Notes: generated by a model from the sequence alone, not told the origin. A stretch of DNA of 64,000 bases from JAJTHJ01 sp046316025 (GCA_046316025.1 JBKCXU010000159.1:35522-99521), one strand, 5' to 3'. Positions 40,050 through 49,933 are shown, numbered from the stretch's first letter. Translations and numbers: made by a program.

Positions 40050-41954
40050 CTACGCCACCGACTTCAATGTCTTATTCGCCGGCGCGGTCAGCAACTCGCC
40101 AAACCGCTTGCGCACCGACGCCTCGATGCCGGCGGCGTCCAGTCCGCATTCCTTGAGCAGCCGGCCCATGTCGCCATGCTCGATGAACTTGTCGGGCAGA
40201 CCGAGCAGCAGCACGGGCTTCTGAATCTCAATCTCGGCCAGCGCTTCCAGCACGCCGCTGCCGGCGCCGCCCATGATGCAGCCTTCCTCGATCGTTACCA
40301 GCGCATCGTGGGTCTCGGCCATCTCCCGCAACAGCTCGGTATCGAGCGGCTTGACCCAGCGCATGTTGACCACCGTCGCGTCGAGCGCTTCGCCCGCGGC
40401 TTGCGCGGGCGGCACCATCGAGCCGAAGGCGAGCAGCGCCACTCGCCGCCCGGCGCGGGCACCGCTTTGGCGACGCACTTCTGCCTTGCCGACGGGTAGT
40501 GTGGTGAGTTCCTTCGCCAGCGCGGCTCCCGGCCCTGCACCGCGCGGGTAGCGCACTGCGGCCGGGCCGTCGTGCGCATAGGCGGTGGTCAGCAGTTGGC
40601 GACATTCGTTCTCGTCGGCTGGGGCGGCGACGATCATGTTCGGGATGCAGCGCAGATAGGCGAGATCAAAGGTGCCGTGGTGCGTCGGCCCATCGTTGCC
40701 GACCAGACCGCCGCGGTCCAGCGCAAAGGTCACGTCGAGGTTTTGCAGCGCCACGTCGTGGATCAACTGATCGTAGCCGCGCTGCAGAAAGGTCGAGTAA
40801 ATGGCGACCACGGGCTTCAAGCCCTCGCAGGCCAGCCCCGCGGCAAAGGTCACCGCGTGCTGCTCGGCGATGCCCGCGTCGAAGTAGCGGGTCGGATACT
40901 CCTGCGCAAAGCGCACCAGGCCCGAGCCTTCGCGCATCGCCGGCGTAATGCCTACGAGCCGCGGGTCGGCGGCGGCTTGATCGCAAAGCCAGTCGCCGAA
41001 GATCTGCGTGTAGCTGGGCTTGGCCGTGCCGCCGCCCGCCTTGATGCCCTCGCGCGGGTCGAACTTGCCGGGGCCGTGGTAGAGCACCGGGTCGGCTTCG
41101 GCCAGCTTGTAGCCCTGGCCCTTGCGCGTGACTACGTGCAAAAACTGCGGGCCGGGCAACTCCCGCATGTTCTCCAGCGTGGGGATCAGCGAGTCCAGGT
41201 CGTGGCCGTCGATCGGCCCGATGTAGTTGAAACCGAATTCCTCGAACATCGTGCCCGGCACCACCATGCCCTTGGTGTGCGCCTCGAACTTGCGCGCCAG
41301 CTCGAACACCGGCGGAAAATTCTTCAGCACCGATTTGCCCGCCTGCTTGGCCGAGGTGTAGAAGCGCCCGCTCATCAGCCGTGCGAAGTAGCGGTTGAGC
41401 GACCCCACTGCCGGCGAGATCGACATGTCGTTGTCGTTCAACACCACCAGCAGGCGGATGCCCTCGGTCACGCCGACGTTGTTCATCGCCTCGAAGGCCA
41501 TGCCGCCGGTCAGCGCGGAGTCGCCGATTACCGCAATCGCGTGGCGGTCTTCGCCGGCGTTGCGCGCCGCCACCGCCATGCCGAGCGCAGCCGAGATCGA
41601 GGTGGACGAGTGCGCCGTGCCGAAGCTGTCGTACTCGGACTCGGCGCGACGCGGGAAACCCGACAGGCCGCCAAACTGCCGCAAGCTGGCCATCTGCTCA
41701 CGGCGGCCGGTGAGAATCTTGTGCGGATAACTCTGGTGGCCCACGTCCCATATCAGGCGGTCATGCGGCGTGTCGAACACCGTGTGCAACGCTATGGCGA
41801 GTTCGACCGTGCCGAGGTTGGACGACAGGTGCCCGCCGGTGCGCGAGACGGATTCGACGACGAACTGGCGCAGCTCGTCGGCGAGTTGCTTCAGTTGCTC
41901 GCGCGAGAGGACGCGCAGGTCGGCGGGGGAGGCGATGGTGGAAAGAAGGGACAT
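40050..41954 (-). CDS. dxs: 1-Deoxy-D-xylulose-5-phosphate synthase
   Basis: The 634-residue thiamine-diphosphate enzyme makes DXP from pyruvate and glyceraldehyde 3-phosphate, the entry to the MEP isoprenoid pathway. Landmarks are GGHLSSNLGTVELAIALH (catalytic His near residue 41), the ThDP motif GDSALTGGMAFEAMNNVGV, DGHDLDSLI, and the transketolase half with GIAEQHAVTFAAGLA. Length and order agree with E. coli Dxs (620). It lies downstream of ispA and xseB on the same strand, with a palindromic repeat in between. Confidence 0.97.
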   Translation of the reverse strand: MSLLSTIASPADLRVLSREQLKQLADELRQFVVESVSRTGGHLSSNLGTVELAIALHTVFDTPHDRLIWDVGHQSYPHKILTGRREQMASLRQFGGLSGFPRRAESEYDSFGTAHSSTSISAALGMAVAARNAGEDRHAIAVIGDSALTGGMAFEAMNNVGVTEGIRLLVVLNDNDMSISPAVGSLNRYFARLMSGRFYTSAKQAGKSVLKNFPPVFELARKFEAHTKGMVVPGTMFEEFGFNYIGPIDGHDLDSLIPTLENMRELPGPQFLHVVTRKGQGYKLAEADPVLYHGPGKFDPREGIKAGGGTAKPSYTQIFGDWLCDQAAADPRLVGITPAMREGSGLVRFAQEYPTRYFDAGIAEQHAVTFAAGLACEGLKPVVAIYSTFLQRGYDQLIHDVALQNLDVTFALDRGGLVGNDGPTHHGTFDLAYLRCIPNMIVAAPADENECRQLLTTAYAHDGPAAVRYPRGAGPGAALAKELTTLPVGKAEVRRQSGARAGRRVALLAFGSMVPPAQAAGEALDATVVNMRWVKPLDTELLREMAETHDALVTIEEGCIMGGAGSGVLEALAEIEIQKPVLLLGLPDKFIEHGDMGRLLKECGLDAAGIEASVRKRFGELLTAPANKTLKSVA

Positions 41955-42020
41955 GAGAATTTGGTGAAAGGGTATGGCGGCGTCGCGTGGCGAGATGCCT
42001 TGCTTCGGAGCCGGCGTTCC

Positions 42021-42110
42021 TCCCTCACCCCAACCCCTCTCCCGGTGGGAGAGGGGCTTTCAACCCTCTCCCACCGGGAGAGGGTGGCGCCAAAGGCGCC
42101 GGGTGAGGGA
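42021..42110. repeat. CT/GA-rich palindromic repeat between ispA and dxs
   Basis: TCCCTCACCCCAACCCCTCT at the left and GGTGAGGGA at the right frame an internal perfect dyad, CTCTCCCGGTGGGAGAG, then CCCTCTCCCACCGGGAGAGGG. A third small dyad GGCGCCAAAGGCGCC follows. This is the most symmetric copy of the repeat family in the window. Confidence 0.75.
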
Positions 42111-42150
42111 AGACCGCAGCCATGAGCGCAAACTTTCCGCAGCCGCAGCG

Positions 42151-43065
42151 TCAATGATCCCGCAACACAATCAGATCGGCCAATTCTCGCAAATGCCGTG
42201 CTGGCGTACCGAGCGGAGCAAGCGCGGCCAGAGCTTCGGCGTGCAGCGCCTGCGCCCGGACGCGGGCTACGTCCAGGCCTAGCACCGACACATAAGTCGG
42301 CTTGTGCTGCGCGGCGTCCTTGCCGGCGGTCTTGCCCAACTGGGCGGAACTGGCCTGCACGTCAAGGATGTCGTCCACGATCTGGAAGGCAAGCCCCACG
42401 GCCTGTGCATAGCGGTTGAGCGCTGCCAGCAACGCGGCCGGCGCCTGCGCCGCGAGCGCGCCCATCCGCACCGCGGCGACGAGCAGCGAGCCGGTTTTCA
42501 TCCGGTGCATCCGCTCCAGCTCGGGCAGCGTGAGCGGCTGCCCGACCGCAGCCAAGTCCAGTGCCTGTCCGCCACACATGCCGGCACTGCCGATGGCGTT
42601 GGCCAGCTCGGCGCACAGCGCGGCGCGCACTTCGGCGGGCAGCGGCGCTTCGGTCAGCGCCCGGAACGCCTCCGCTTGCAGCGCATCGCCGGCCAGCATC
42701 GCGGTAGCTTCGTCGAAGGCCACGTGCACGGTCGGCTTGCCCCGCCGCAGCACGTCGTCGTCCATGCAAGGCAGGTCGTCGTGGATCAGCGAATAGGCGT
42801 GGATGAACTCCACCGCCAGCGCGGCGCATTGCGCGGCGGCGTCGTGGCTACCGGCAGCCTCGCAGGCTGCGGAGACCAGCAACGGCCGCACGCGCTTGCC
42901 GCCGTCCAGCACCGCGTAGCGCATCGCGGCGTGCAATCGCATGGGCGGGCGTTCGGCGGGTGGCAGTTGCGCCGCGGCGGCACGTTCGAACGCCGCCAGT
43001 CGCTCGCGCATCCAGTCGTCAAAGCCCGGTTCGCCGCGCGCCGTGGCGGCCGCGGCGGAACTCAC
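42151..43065 (-). CDS. ispA: Farnesyl (or geranyl) diphosphate synthase
   Basis: The 304-residue prenyltransferase has the two aspartate-rich motifs: DDLPCMDDDVLRRGKPTVH (first, near residue 97) and FQIVDDILDVQ (second, near 237). It has GGKRVRPLLV in the first third. The residues before the first motif (SLIHDDLPCMDDD) match short-chain IspA-type enzymes. It elongates IPP/DMAPP made through the Dxs pathway. The start overlaps the xseB stop by 4 bases, the common xseB-ispA-dxs order of proteobacteria. Confidence 0.95.
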   Translation of the reverse strand: MSSAAAATARGEPGFDDWMRERLAAFERAAAAQLPPAERPPMRLHAAMRYAVLDGGKRVRPLLVSAACEAAGSHDAAAQCAALAVEFIHAYSLIHDDLPCMDDDVLRRGKPTVHVAFDEATAMLAGDALQAEAFRALTEAPLPAEVRAALCAELANAIGSAGMCGGQALDLAAVGQPLTLPELERMHRMKTGSLLVAAVRMGALAAQAPAALLAALNRYAQAVGLAFQIVDDILDVQASSAQLGKTAGKDAAQHKPTYVSVLGLDVARVRAQALHAEALAALAPLGTPARHLRELADLIVLRDH

Positions 43066-43319
43066 TGGCCGGCCCCGCGCAGTTCGCTGGGGTCGAGCGG
43101 CTGCAAGCTGTCGCCGTCGAGCTTGCGTATTTCCAGCTCGGCGGCAGCGAGCTTGCCTTGGCAGTATTTGGTCAGTTCGGCGCCGCGCTTGTAGGCGGCG
43201 ATCGACTCCTCCAGCGGCAACTCACCGGCTTCCATCTTGCGCACCAGCGCTTCGAGCTCGTCCAGCGCCTGCTCGAAAGTCAGGCCGGCAACCGGCTTGG
43301 GCGTGGAAGACTTGACCAT
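43062..43319 (-). CDS. xseB: Exodeoxyribonuclease VII small subunit
   Basis: The 85-residue protein contains the conserved XseB stretch LTFEQALDELEALVRKMEAG, ELPLEESIAAYKRGAEL and CQGKLAAAELEIRKL. It is almost entirely helical and, in complex with XseA, degrades single-stranded DNA. ATG 43317-43319 fits the usual length (about 80). Short length makes the assignment rest on this one conserved block, but the xseB-ispA-dxs gene order supports it strongly. Confidence 0.95.
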   Translation of the reverse strand: MVKSSTPKPVAGLTFEQALDELEALVRKMEAGELPLEESIAAYKRGAELTKYCQGKLAAAELEIRKLDGDSLQPLDPSELRGAGQ

Positions 43320-43364
43320 GCGGGCGATTGTAGGTGAGGCCGCCTTCGATACACTGCCCGCGCC

Positions 43365-44261
43365 ATGCAATCGTTGTGGATGCTCGTCGCTGCGCTGCTC
43401 TTCGCCATCATGGGCGCCTGCGTCAAGCTCGCCGCCGCCCGCTACAGCGTGCTGGAGATCGTGTTCTACCGCTCGCTGATCGGCTGCGTTGGCATCGCCG
43501 CCTTCGTCCGGCTGCGGGGCGAATCGCTCGCCACCCGCGTACCGTGGATGCACTTGCGGCGTGGCGCGGTCGGCACCGCGGCGCTGTCGCTTTGGTTTTT
43601 CTCGACGACGGTGCTGCCGCTGGGCACGGCGATGACGCTCAACTATTCGTCCTCACTGTTTCTCGCCGCCTTCCTCGTCGGCGCGGCGCTGGTGGCGCGG
43701 CGGCCGGTCAACTGGCCGCTGGCAGCCACCGTGCTGCTGGGTTTCGTCGGCGTGGTGCTGGCGCTGCGACCGAGCTTTGCGCAGGAGCAAGCGCTGGGCG
43801 GTCTGGCGGGGCTGGCCTCGGGCGTGCTGTCGGCCTTTGCCTACTGGCACGTGCGCGAACTCGGCCGGCTGGGCGAGCCGGAGTGGCGCACGGTGTTCTA
43901 CTTTGCCTTGAGCGGCGTGATCATCGGACTGCTCGGCACGCTCGTCACGGGCTTTGCCGCGCACGATGCGCTCGGCCTGGTGCTGCTGGCGACGGTGGGC
44001 ATCACGGCCACGCTCGCGCAACTGGCGATGACCCGCGCCTACGGCTACGGTCGCGCGTTGCTCACCGCGAGCTTGCAGTATTCGGCGATCGTCTTTGCGT
44101 CGATCCTCGGCGCCCTGGTGTTCGGCGACCGGCTGCCGCTGTCGGGCTGGGTCGGCATAGCGCTGATCGTTGGCAGCGGTGTGCTGGCCACCGTGTTGTC
44201 GGCGCGCGCCAAGGCGGCGGCGCACGCTCCCCAATCCCTTCAAACCGCGGCGGAACAATGA
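43365..44261 (+). CDS. EamA/DMT family permease
   Basis: The 298-residue protein has ten hydrophobic helices in two EamA halves, starting MQSLWMLVAALLFAIMGACV; SLWFFSTTVLPLGTAMTLNY and ILGALVFGDRLPLSGWVGIA are typical RarD/YdcZ-type positions. The substrate is unknown. It is not closely similar to the other EamA permease of the window. Its stop overlaps the start of the following sulfurtransferase (ATGA). Confidence 0.8.
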   Translation: MQSLWMLVAALLFAIMGACVKLAAARYSVLEIVFYRSLIGCVGIAAFVRLRGESLATRVPWMHLRRGAVGTAALSLWFFSTTVLPLGTAMTLNYSSSLFLAAFLVGAALVARRPVNWPLAATVLLGFVGVVLALRPSFAQEQALGGLAGLASGVLSAFAYWHVRELGRLGEPEWRTVFYFALSGVIIGLLGTLVTGFAAHDALGLVLLATVGITATLAQLAMTRAYGYGRALLTASLQYSAIVFASILGALVFGDRLPLSGWVGIALIVGSGVLATVLSARAKAAAHAPQSLQTAAEQ

Positions 44262-45109
44262 GCCACACCACCCTCGTCACCGTGGCCGACTTGCAGGCCC
44301 ACTTGTTCGATCGCGACTGGGTCGTCGTCGACTGCCGGCATGATCTGATGAACTTCGCCGCCGGCTGGGAGGCGTTTGGCGCGGGGCACATTCCCGGCGC
44401 CACCTTCGCACATGTGGAAGAAGACCTGTCCGGCACCAAGACGGGCAGCAACGGCCGCCACCCGCTGCCGGATCGCGACGCGCTGGAGGCGATCTTCCGC
44501 GAGTGGGGCATCGGCAACGGCACGCAGATCGTCGCCTACGACGCCCAGGGCGGGCAGTTCGCCGCAAGATTGTGGTGGCTGGCGCGCTGGCTGGGGCACG
44601 AGCGCGTGGCCGTGCTCGACGGCGGCTGGCCAGCCTGGCTGGCCGCGACCCAGTGGGCGAGCGTGGAAGAGCCGGATCGGCCGGTTGGCGACTTCGAGGC
44701 CGGCGCGTCGCTGGTGGAAGTGGCCGACGCCGCGCAGGTGCTGTCGAGCCTGGGCCGCGCTCAGGCGCCATTGCTCGATGCCCGAGCCGCCGAGCGCTAC
44801 CGCGGCGAGCAGGAGCCGATCGACCCCGTCGCAGGACACATCCCCGGCGCCGCCAACCGCTTCTGGCAGAGCAACCTCGCCGACGGCAACTTCAAGCCTG
44901 CGCCGCAGCTGCGCGCCGAGTACGACGCGCTGCTCGCCGGCCGCGCCCCCGCGCAACTGACGCACTACTGCGGCTCTGGCGTGAGCGCCGCGCACAATGC
45001 GCTGTCGATGGAAATTGCCGGTTTGCCGGGGTCGAAGCTCTATGCCGGCTCGTGGAGCGAGTGGATTGCCGACAAGTCGCGCCCCGTCGTGGACGGCGAT
45101 GGCGCTTGA
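44258..45109 (+). CDS. sseA: Rhodanese-type sulfurtransferase (3-mercaptopyruvate sulfurtransferase-like)
   Basis: The 283-residue protein has two rhodanese domains. The first, with VVVDCRHDLMNFAAGWEAFG and GHIPGATFAHV, lacks a catalytic Cys. The second has the active Cys in HYCGSGVSAAHNALSMEIAG near residue 234. The CGSGVS loop is close to the CGSGVTA of 3-mercaptopyruvate sulfurtransferases rather than the CRKGVT of thiosulfate rhodaneses. It would move sulfane sulfur to cyanide or a thiol. It is coupled to the EamA gene by an ATGA overlap. Confidence 0.87.
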   Translation: MSHTTLVTVADLQAHLFDRDWVVVDCRHDLMNFAAGWEAFGAGHIPGATFAHVEEDLSGTKTGSNGRHPLPDRDALEAIFREWGIGNGTQIVAYDAQGGQFAARLWWLARWLGHERVAVLDGGWPAWLAATQWASVEEPDRPVGDFEAGASLVEVADAAQVLSSLGRAQAPLLDARAAERYRGEQEPIDPVAGHIPGAANRFWQSNLADGNFKPAPQLRAEYDALLAGRAPAQLTHYCGSGVSAAHNALSMEIAGLPGSKLYAGSWSEWIADKSRPVVDGDGA

Positions 45110-45310
45110 CAACGCGCATGGTCCGCTGTCAACACAGGCTAACCGTTGCCATTGGCGAGTGGCGGATTGCGCTGCGATGTGGCATCCGCGCGGCCAGACT
45201 TGCGAGACGGTCAGCGCGTCTTCGCTAGTCGTTATCGCCTTACGCCTCTCTGATCGGTCTTTGCTACCGCAGGCGAGCACCAACCTTTCAGACTCGGCGA
45301 AAATAGCGCC

Positions 45311-48300
45311 ATGCCGCTACCAGGTGGACCCGCTGACAAGCTAGGTAACCGCTACGAGAACTGGTGGACGGTCTACCAGCTGGCGCGAATCCTCCAAGGT
45401 GGTTACGAGTCGATTCGCATCGAGTCGCCCGGTGTCGATAAGGCGGAGTTCTTCCTCCGCGCGGATGGCGCTCGTGAATGGCACCAGGCGAAGCGCAGCC
45501 ACCCCTCGGGGCGATGGGCGCTCGCAGACCTTTGCGCCGATGGTCTGCTTCGACACATCGGCTACTTGCTTGCGGGTAACGCTGATCGATTCGTGTTCGT
45601 CTCCGCGAGCGACGCGCGCGACCTTGCCGAGATTGCCGACCGAGCGCGCGACGCCGCCAATCTGGCGGAGTTTCAAGGCGTCTTCTTGGCGTCTAAGAGC
45701 GCGAAGCGCTCCTTTGAAAAGCTCGTTCAGGAGTGGAACAACTGCGCTCCTGCCATCGCGTATGACGTAGCTCGGCGAATCGAGGTGAGAACCCAGGACG
45801 AGAACTCGATCGCCGACCTTGCCAAGAACGCACTGATGACGGTCTTTCTTGATCCGGTCAGCGGCGTTGTGAACGAACTTCGTGGTGTCGTTCAGGATGC
45901 CGTGCACCGTGAACTGAAGCGCGCGGAGATCGCGGACCGGCTAAGGGCATGTGGTTTTTCCATGCGCCAGGTCCGACCGGAATCGGCTCCTGCCTGGGTA
46001 GAACGGGCAACGAGCAACTACCTTGACGGCACGCGGAGCAAGCTGATCGGCCGGAAGCACGTACCAAGGTCGGAGGTGAAGGAACTACTCCGCATTCTGG
46101 GTGGACCACCGCGGGAAGTCGTTCTCACCGGCAGGGCTGGAGGTGGCAAGACGGCGTGTCTGATCCAGTTCATCGATGAACTGCGCGCTATGGACATACC
46201 AGTGCTTGCGCTGCGCCTCGATCGCATTCAACCAGCCTCGTCGGCAAGAGATCTCGGTCGGAACGCCAACTTGGAAGAATCGCCGAGCTTGGTCCTCGCG
46301 GCTGCCGCGCAGAAGCGAGAGGCGGTGCTGGTTCTGGACCAGTTGGACGCCATCAGCACCGTGTCGGGGCGCAGTGGAGAACTATTCGATGCGGTCGCCA
46401 GCACCCTCGCCGAAGTGCGAGCGCGGCAGCCATATTCGACGATGCATGTGGTGTTGGCGTGTCGCGCTTTCGATTGGCACAACGACGACCGGCTGCGCGG
46501 ACTCGTTGCCGAAGGTCAGCAGCACGTTACGGTCGATCTCTTCCCGGTCGAATCCGTCCGAAAGGTGCTCGCCCAAGCGACTTGCGACACCACGCTACTT
46601 TCGCCTCGGCAGCTTGACTTGCTCCGTCTGCCGCAGAATCTTGCGCTGTTCCTGAACGGCGCCGCTCAAAGCAACGAAGTGCCGCGGTTTCGGAGCGCCG
46701 CGGACTTGTTCGAAACTTACTGGAGCGCGAAACGGAAGGCGGTGAGGGAAAGGCTGGTAGCGGGCGACGAACAGTGGATGGTTGTTATTGAACGGCTTGT
46801 AGACGAAATGACCCGCAGACAGCAGCTTTTCGTACTGCGAGAGGCGTTAGATTCGTGCGATCCTGACTACGTGCAGCAAATGTGCTCCGAAGGTGTGCTG
46901 ACGTTCGACGGTCAGCGATACGGCTTCGGGCATGAGAGTTTTTTCGACTATTGCCTTGCGCGGATCTTCGCAAACCGGAACGACACGCTCGTGGAGCTTC
47001 TGGTTTCAGACGAGCAACACCTCTTCCGCAGATCGCAGGTGCGCCAAGTGTTGGCGTATCTGCGGGACACCGACCGCTCACGGTACTTGCGGGAGCTTGG
47101 CGCGGTACTCACCGAGCGGCGCGTGCGCGCTCACATCAAGGACGTTGCGTTAGCAGTTGTCTGCGACGTCGACGATCCGCATGACGACGAGTGGGCTCTC
47201 TTGCGGACATTCGTAGACCCCATGCTCGACGCGTTTCTTGCGGGCAATGCCTCGTCGGTGGACAAACTGGCGGCCCTCGCTTGGCATCACGTCTCTGCCT
47301 CGCCTTCCTGGTTTCGCTTCGCGATCCAAAGTGGATCGTTCGCCGCGTGGCTTGCGGCGGACGGCCTCTTGGCGAATGTTGCTGTCAACCTTCTCCACTT
47401 CCACGGCAGGCACTCACCCGATCTCGTTGCCGAACTTCTGGAGCCATACGTGGATGCCGGCGGCGACTGGCCATTGCGGCTCCGATCGGTTGTTGAATGG
47501 GCCGATCATGCAAAGAGCCGGCGGATGCTTGAGTTGACGCTGCGACTCATCGACAACGGCGTACTCGATAACGCGCGTGGCCCAATCGCGGAGAACAGTA
47601 CCTTTTGGAGCATCTTCTACGGCCTCGGCAAGGCGCACCCCGAATGGGTGCCCGAGGTGATTGCCGGATGGCTCCGTCGCCGCTTGACGCTGCTTGTCGC
47701 CAAGGGCGAAGAAGTTCGAGGCGCTTCGGTGTTCGGCCGGGACCAGTTCGCAGCCGAGCCGTTCAACGATTCTGCAGCCAAGGCGCCGCATGCGTTCGTC
47801 CAGCACATTCTGCCCGTCGTCCTACATCTCTCGGATCAGACCGCGAGCAAACGGGGCGCGCCGCCCAGACGTGATTCGGTATGGACGTCGATAGCAATGA
47901 GCGACTACCCTGGCCCAGACGACGCGTGCCTCGCGGGATTGACGTCGGCCCTTGCAGCCCTAGCCCGAGAGGGCACGGATTTGCGATCGGTCGTTGACGA
48001 ACTTCGCGGCCGAGATACCTACATCGCGAACTATCTTCTGCAGGGTCTCTATGCGGCCGGTGCAGTGTGTTACGCGGACGAGGCGGCGAACCTGCTCGCC
48101 GACGAGCCTTGGCGACTAGCGTGTGGATACTCGGACAGCCCGAACTGGACAGCCACGGAATTGGTACGTGCGGTCGCCCCGCTTTGTGGAGCCGAACCTC
48201 GCAGAAGGCTCGAAGCGGCGATCTTGGCCTACCTGTCCCCTTGGGAGCGTTCCGCCGATGGCTACAAGGCGGCGGGTTTCGCGTCCTTCTCGGTCCTTTC

Positions 48301-49813
48301 CGCCTTTCCCCCGGAGATTCTTACTGTCGCGGGCCGCGCGCGACTACGCGAACTCGAACGGAAGTTCGTAAAGCCATCGGACGCACCGCAGGGTATCCGG
48401 GGCGGGCAAGTTGTTTCTCCCATTGAGCGCCACACCGCGGAGCGGCTGACCGATGAGCAATGGCTGCGCGCCATCGGCAAGTACAGCAAAGACGAGCACG
48501 AGCTGGCCTCACTGCGGGGCGGCGCTGTGCAGCTTTCGCAAGTGCTCGGGGAAGTTGCCGCGACTCAGCCAGAACGTTTCGCGGAACTCGCACTTCGCCT
48601 CAACAGAGGTGACAACCCCCTCTACATGGGTCGCATAGTTGACGGTCTCAGAAGCTCGACCATTGCGGACGATCTCAAGCTGTCCGTCTGTCGCAAGGCA
48701 TTGAAGGACGCAGGCGAAGCGTGCGGACGCCCGGTTGCCGACCTGCTGGAGACATTCGCCAGCGATTTGCCGGAGGAGGCCGTCGCAATGCTCACGCATC
48801 TGGCGACCGAGCATTCCGACCCGCAGGGTGAGGCTTGGGCCACCGATGCAGGGGGCGGTCATGCCTTCTACAACGGTGACATCTACCTGAGCGGCATCAA
48901 CTCGACGCGGGGGAATGCCGCGCTCGTGATCGCGAGACTGATCGACCGGGACGGCAACTACGCGCATCGCTTCGGTGCCGCGCTCGAGGCCCTGGTGCTC
49001 GACCCAAGCTTGAGCGTACGTTCGTGTGTCGCGGCTGCGCTGCGGGCGCTTGCCTACCGCGACCAGAGACTGGCGCTCGCGCTATTCGAGCGGATGCGCG
49101 TCGATGATGAGCGGCTCCTCGCGAACAGGCACATCTACGAATTTCTTCGCTTCATGGTTCACGATCATTTCACCGAACTCCGGCCTACGATTGAGCGAAT
49201 GGTGCGATCAAACCACCCGGACGTATCCAGGAACGGGGCGCGCGTTGCAGGGATCGCGGCGCTGCTCCACGAGGAAGCGGTAGACCTCGATCGCGAATTG
49301 GCGACAGGAAGTCTCAGTCAGCGTTTAGGTCTTTGTGATGTCGCCGTCGCGAACATCGCGACGTTGGATTACTGTAATTGGTGCGAGACTCGCCTCATTG
49401 AATTCTTCGACGACCTCGATGCGTCGGTACGCCAGGAAGCTGGTAGGTGCTTCGGGCGTCTCGAAAGTGCTCCACTCGAGAGGCATGAATCGCTTATCCG
49501 CGCGTTTGTCGGCAGTCTGGCCTTTCGCGACGCAGCCGCGCCGCTGCTGAAGCTGCTAGACACATCCAGTCAGCGCCTGCCGGGCATCACCTGCGCAGTT
49601 TGTGAAACGTTCCTCGACGATTCTGCCGACGCGGCGCGCGATGAACAAACAAGGCGCCCCCTCGAAGCGCGTACCGTTTCCCGCCTTGTCTTCCGCACGT
49701 ACGAACAGCACAAGGGGGACGAGTTGGCGCGGCGGGCACTCGATCTAATAGACCGATTGTGCCTTGAACGAATCGGGGATACTGCAGAAGAATTCGAAGC
49801 GTTTGAGCGGTAG
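45311..49813 (+). CDS. Avs-like STAND NTPase with N-terminal nuclease-like domain (probable anti-phage defence)
   Basis: The 1500-residue protein has three parts. Residues 1-200 resemble the Cap4/DUF4297-type PD-(D/E)xK nuclease fold (LGNRYENWWTVYQLARIL; acidic D43/E46; then REWHQAKRSH with a Q59-x-K61 core). Residues about 245-560 are a STAND-type P-loop ATPase: Walker A VVLTGRAGGGKTACLIQF with Lys280, Walker B AVLVLDQLDAIS with Asp343, then VLACRAFDW and the FGHESFFDYCLARIF segment common in this class. Residues about 600-1500 are a long helical repeat region, probably HEAT/TPR-like. Avs proteins use the C-terminus to sense phage proteins and the NTPase to switch on an N-terminal effector. 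The gene is single, has lower G+C than neighbours, and lies between sseA and the ZIP transporter. Exact family is uncertain. Confidence 0.7.
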   Translation: MPLPGGPADKLGNRYENWWTVYQLARILQGGYESIRIESPGVDKAEFFLRADGAREWHQAKRSHPSGRWALADLCADGLLRHIGYLLAGNADRFVFVSASDARDLAEIADRARDAANLAEFQGVFLASKSAKRSFEKLVQEWNNCAPAIAYDVARRIEVRTQDENSIADLAKNALMTVFLDPVSGVVNELRGVVQDAVHRELKRAEIADRLRACGFSMRQVRPESAPAWVERATSNYLDGTRSKLIGRKHVPRSEVKELLRILGGPPREVVLTGRAGGGKTACLIQFIDELRAMDIPVLALRLDRIQPASSARDLGRNANLEESPSLVLAAAAQKREAVLVLDQLDAISTVSGRSGELFDAVASTLAEVRARQPYSTMHVVLACRAFDWHNDDRLRGLVAEGQQHVTVDLFPVESVRKVLAQATCDTTLLSPRQLDLLRLPQNLALFLNGAAQSNEVPRFRSAADLFETYWSAKRKAVRERLVAGDEQWMVVIERLVDEMTRRQQLFVLREALDSCDPDYVQQMCSEGVLTFDGQRYGFGHESFFDYCLARIFANRNDTLVELLVSDEQHLFRRSQVRQVLAYLRDTDRSRYLRELGAVLTERRVRAHIKDVALAVVCDVDDPHDDEWALLRTFVDPMLDAFLAGNASSVDKLAALAWHHVSASPSWFRFAIQSGSFAAWLAADGLLANVAVNLLHFHGRHSPDLVAELLEPYVDAGGDWPLRLRSVVEWADHAKSRRMLELTLRLIDNGVLDNARGPIAENSTFWSIFYGLGKAHPEWVPEVIAGWLRRRLTLLVAKGEEVRGASVFGRDQFAAEPFNDSAAKAPHAFVQHILPVVLHLSDQTASKRGAPPRRDSVWTSIAMSDYPGPDDACLAGLTSALAALAREGTDLRSVVDELRGRDTYIANYLLQGLYAAGAVCYADEAANLLADEPWRLACGYSDSPNWTATELVRAVAPLCGAEPRRRLEAAILAYLSPWERSADGYKAAGFASFSVLSAFPPEILTVAGRARLRELERKFVKPSDAPQGIRGGQVVSPIERHTAERLTDEQWLRAIGKYSKDEHELASLRGGAVQLSQVLGEVAATQPERFAELALRLNRGDNPLYMGRIVDGLRSSTIADDLKLSVCRKALKDAGEACGRPVADLLETFASDLPEEAVAMLTHLATEHSDPQGEAWATDAGGGHAFYNGDIYLSGINSTRGNAALVIARLIDRDGNYAHRFGAALEALVLDPSLSVRSCVAAALRALAYRDQRLALALFERMRVDDERLLANRHIYEFLRFMVHDHFTELRPTIERMVRSNHPDVSRNGARVAGIAALLHEEAVDLDRELATGSLSQRLGLCDVAVANIATLDYCNWCETRLIEFFDDLDASVRQEAGRCFGRLESAPLERHESLIRAFVGSLAFRDAAAPLLKLLDTSSQRLPGITCAVCETFLDDSADAARDEQTRRPLEARTVSRLVFRTYEQHKGDELARRALDLIDRLCLERIGDTAEEFEAFER

Positions 49814-49933
49814 CTGAAGACAGTTGAGCGGGGCCGTCGCCTGGACGCGGGTGTACCGAGTAGCAGTTACGACTGCGGTGCCTATCCTTGATGACGCGCG
49901 CTTGGTTACTTGCAGCGTTCCGCAGCGCCCGCC

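Noticed and set aside
45106..45132. TTGACA...TGTCAA inverted repeat between sseA and the STAND gene as its promoter or operator
   Set aside because: The left arm overlaps the sseA stop codon, the spacing is unremarkable and no matching -10 box is convincing; it may be chance.
45110..49933. Attachment sites, integrase or flanking direct repeats around the STAND gene
   Set aside because: No duplicated flank, tRNA end or recombinase gene was found on either side, so the mode of acquisition stays open.
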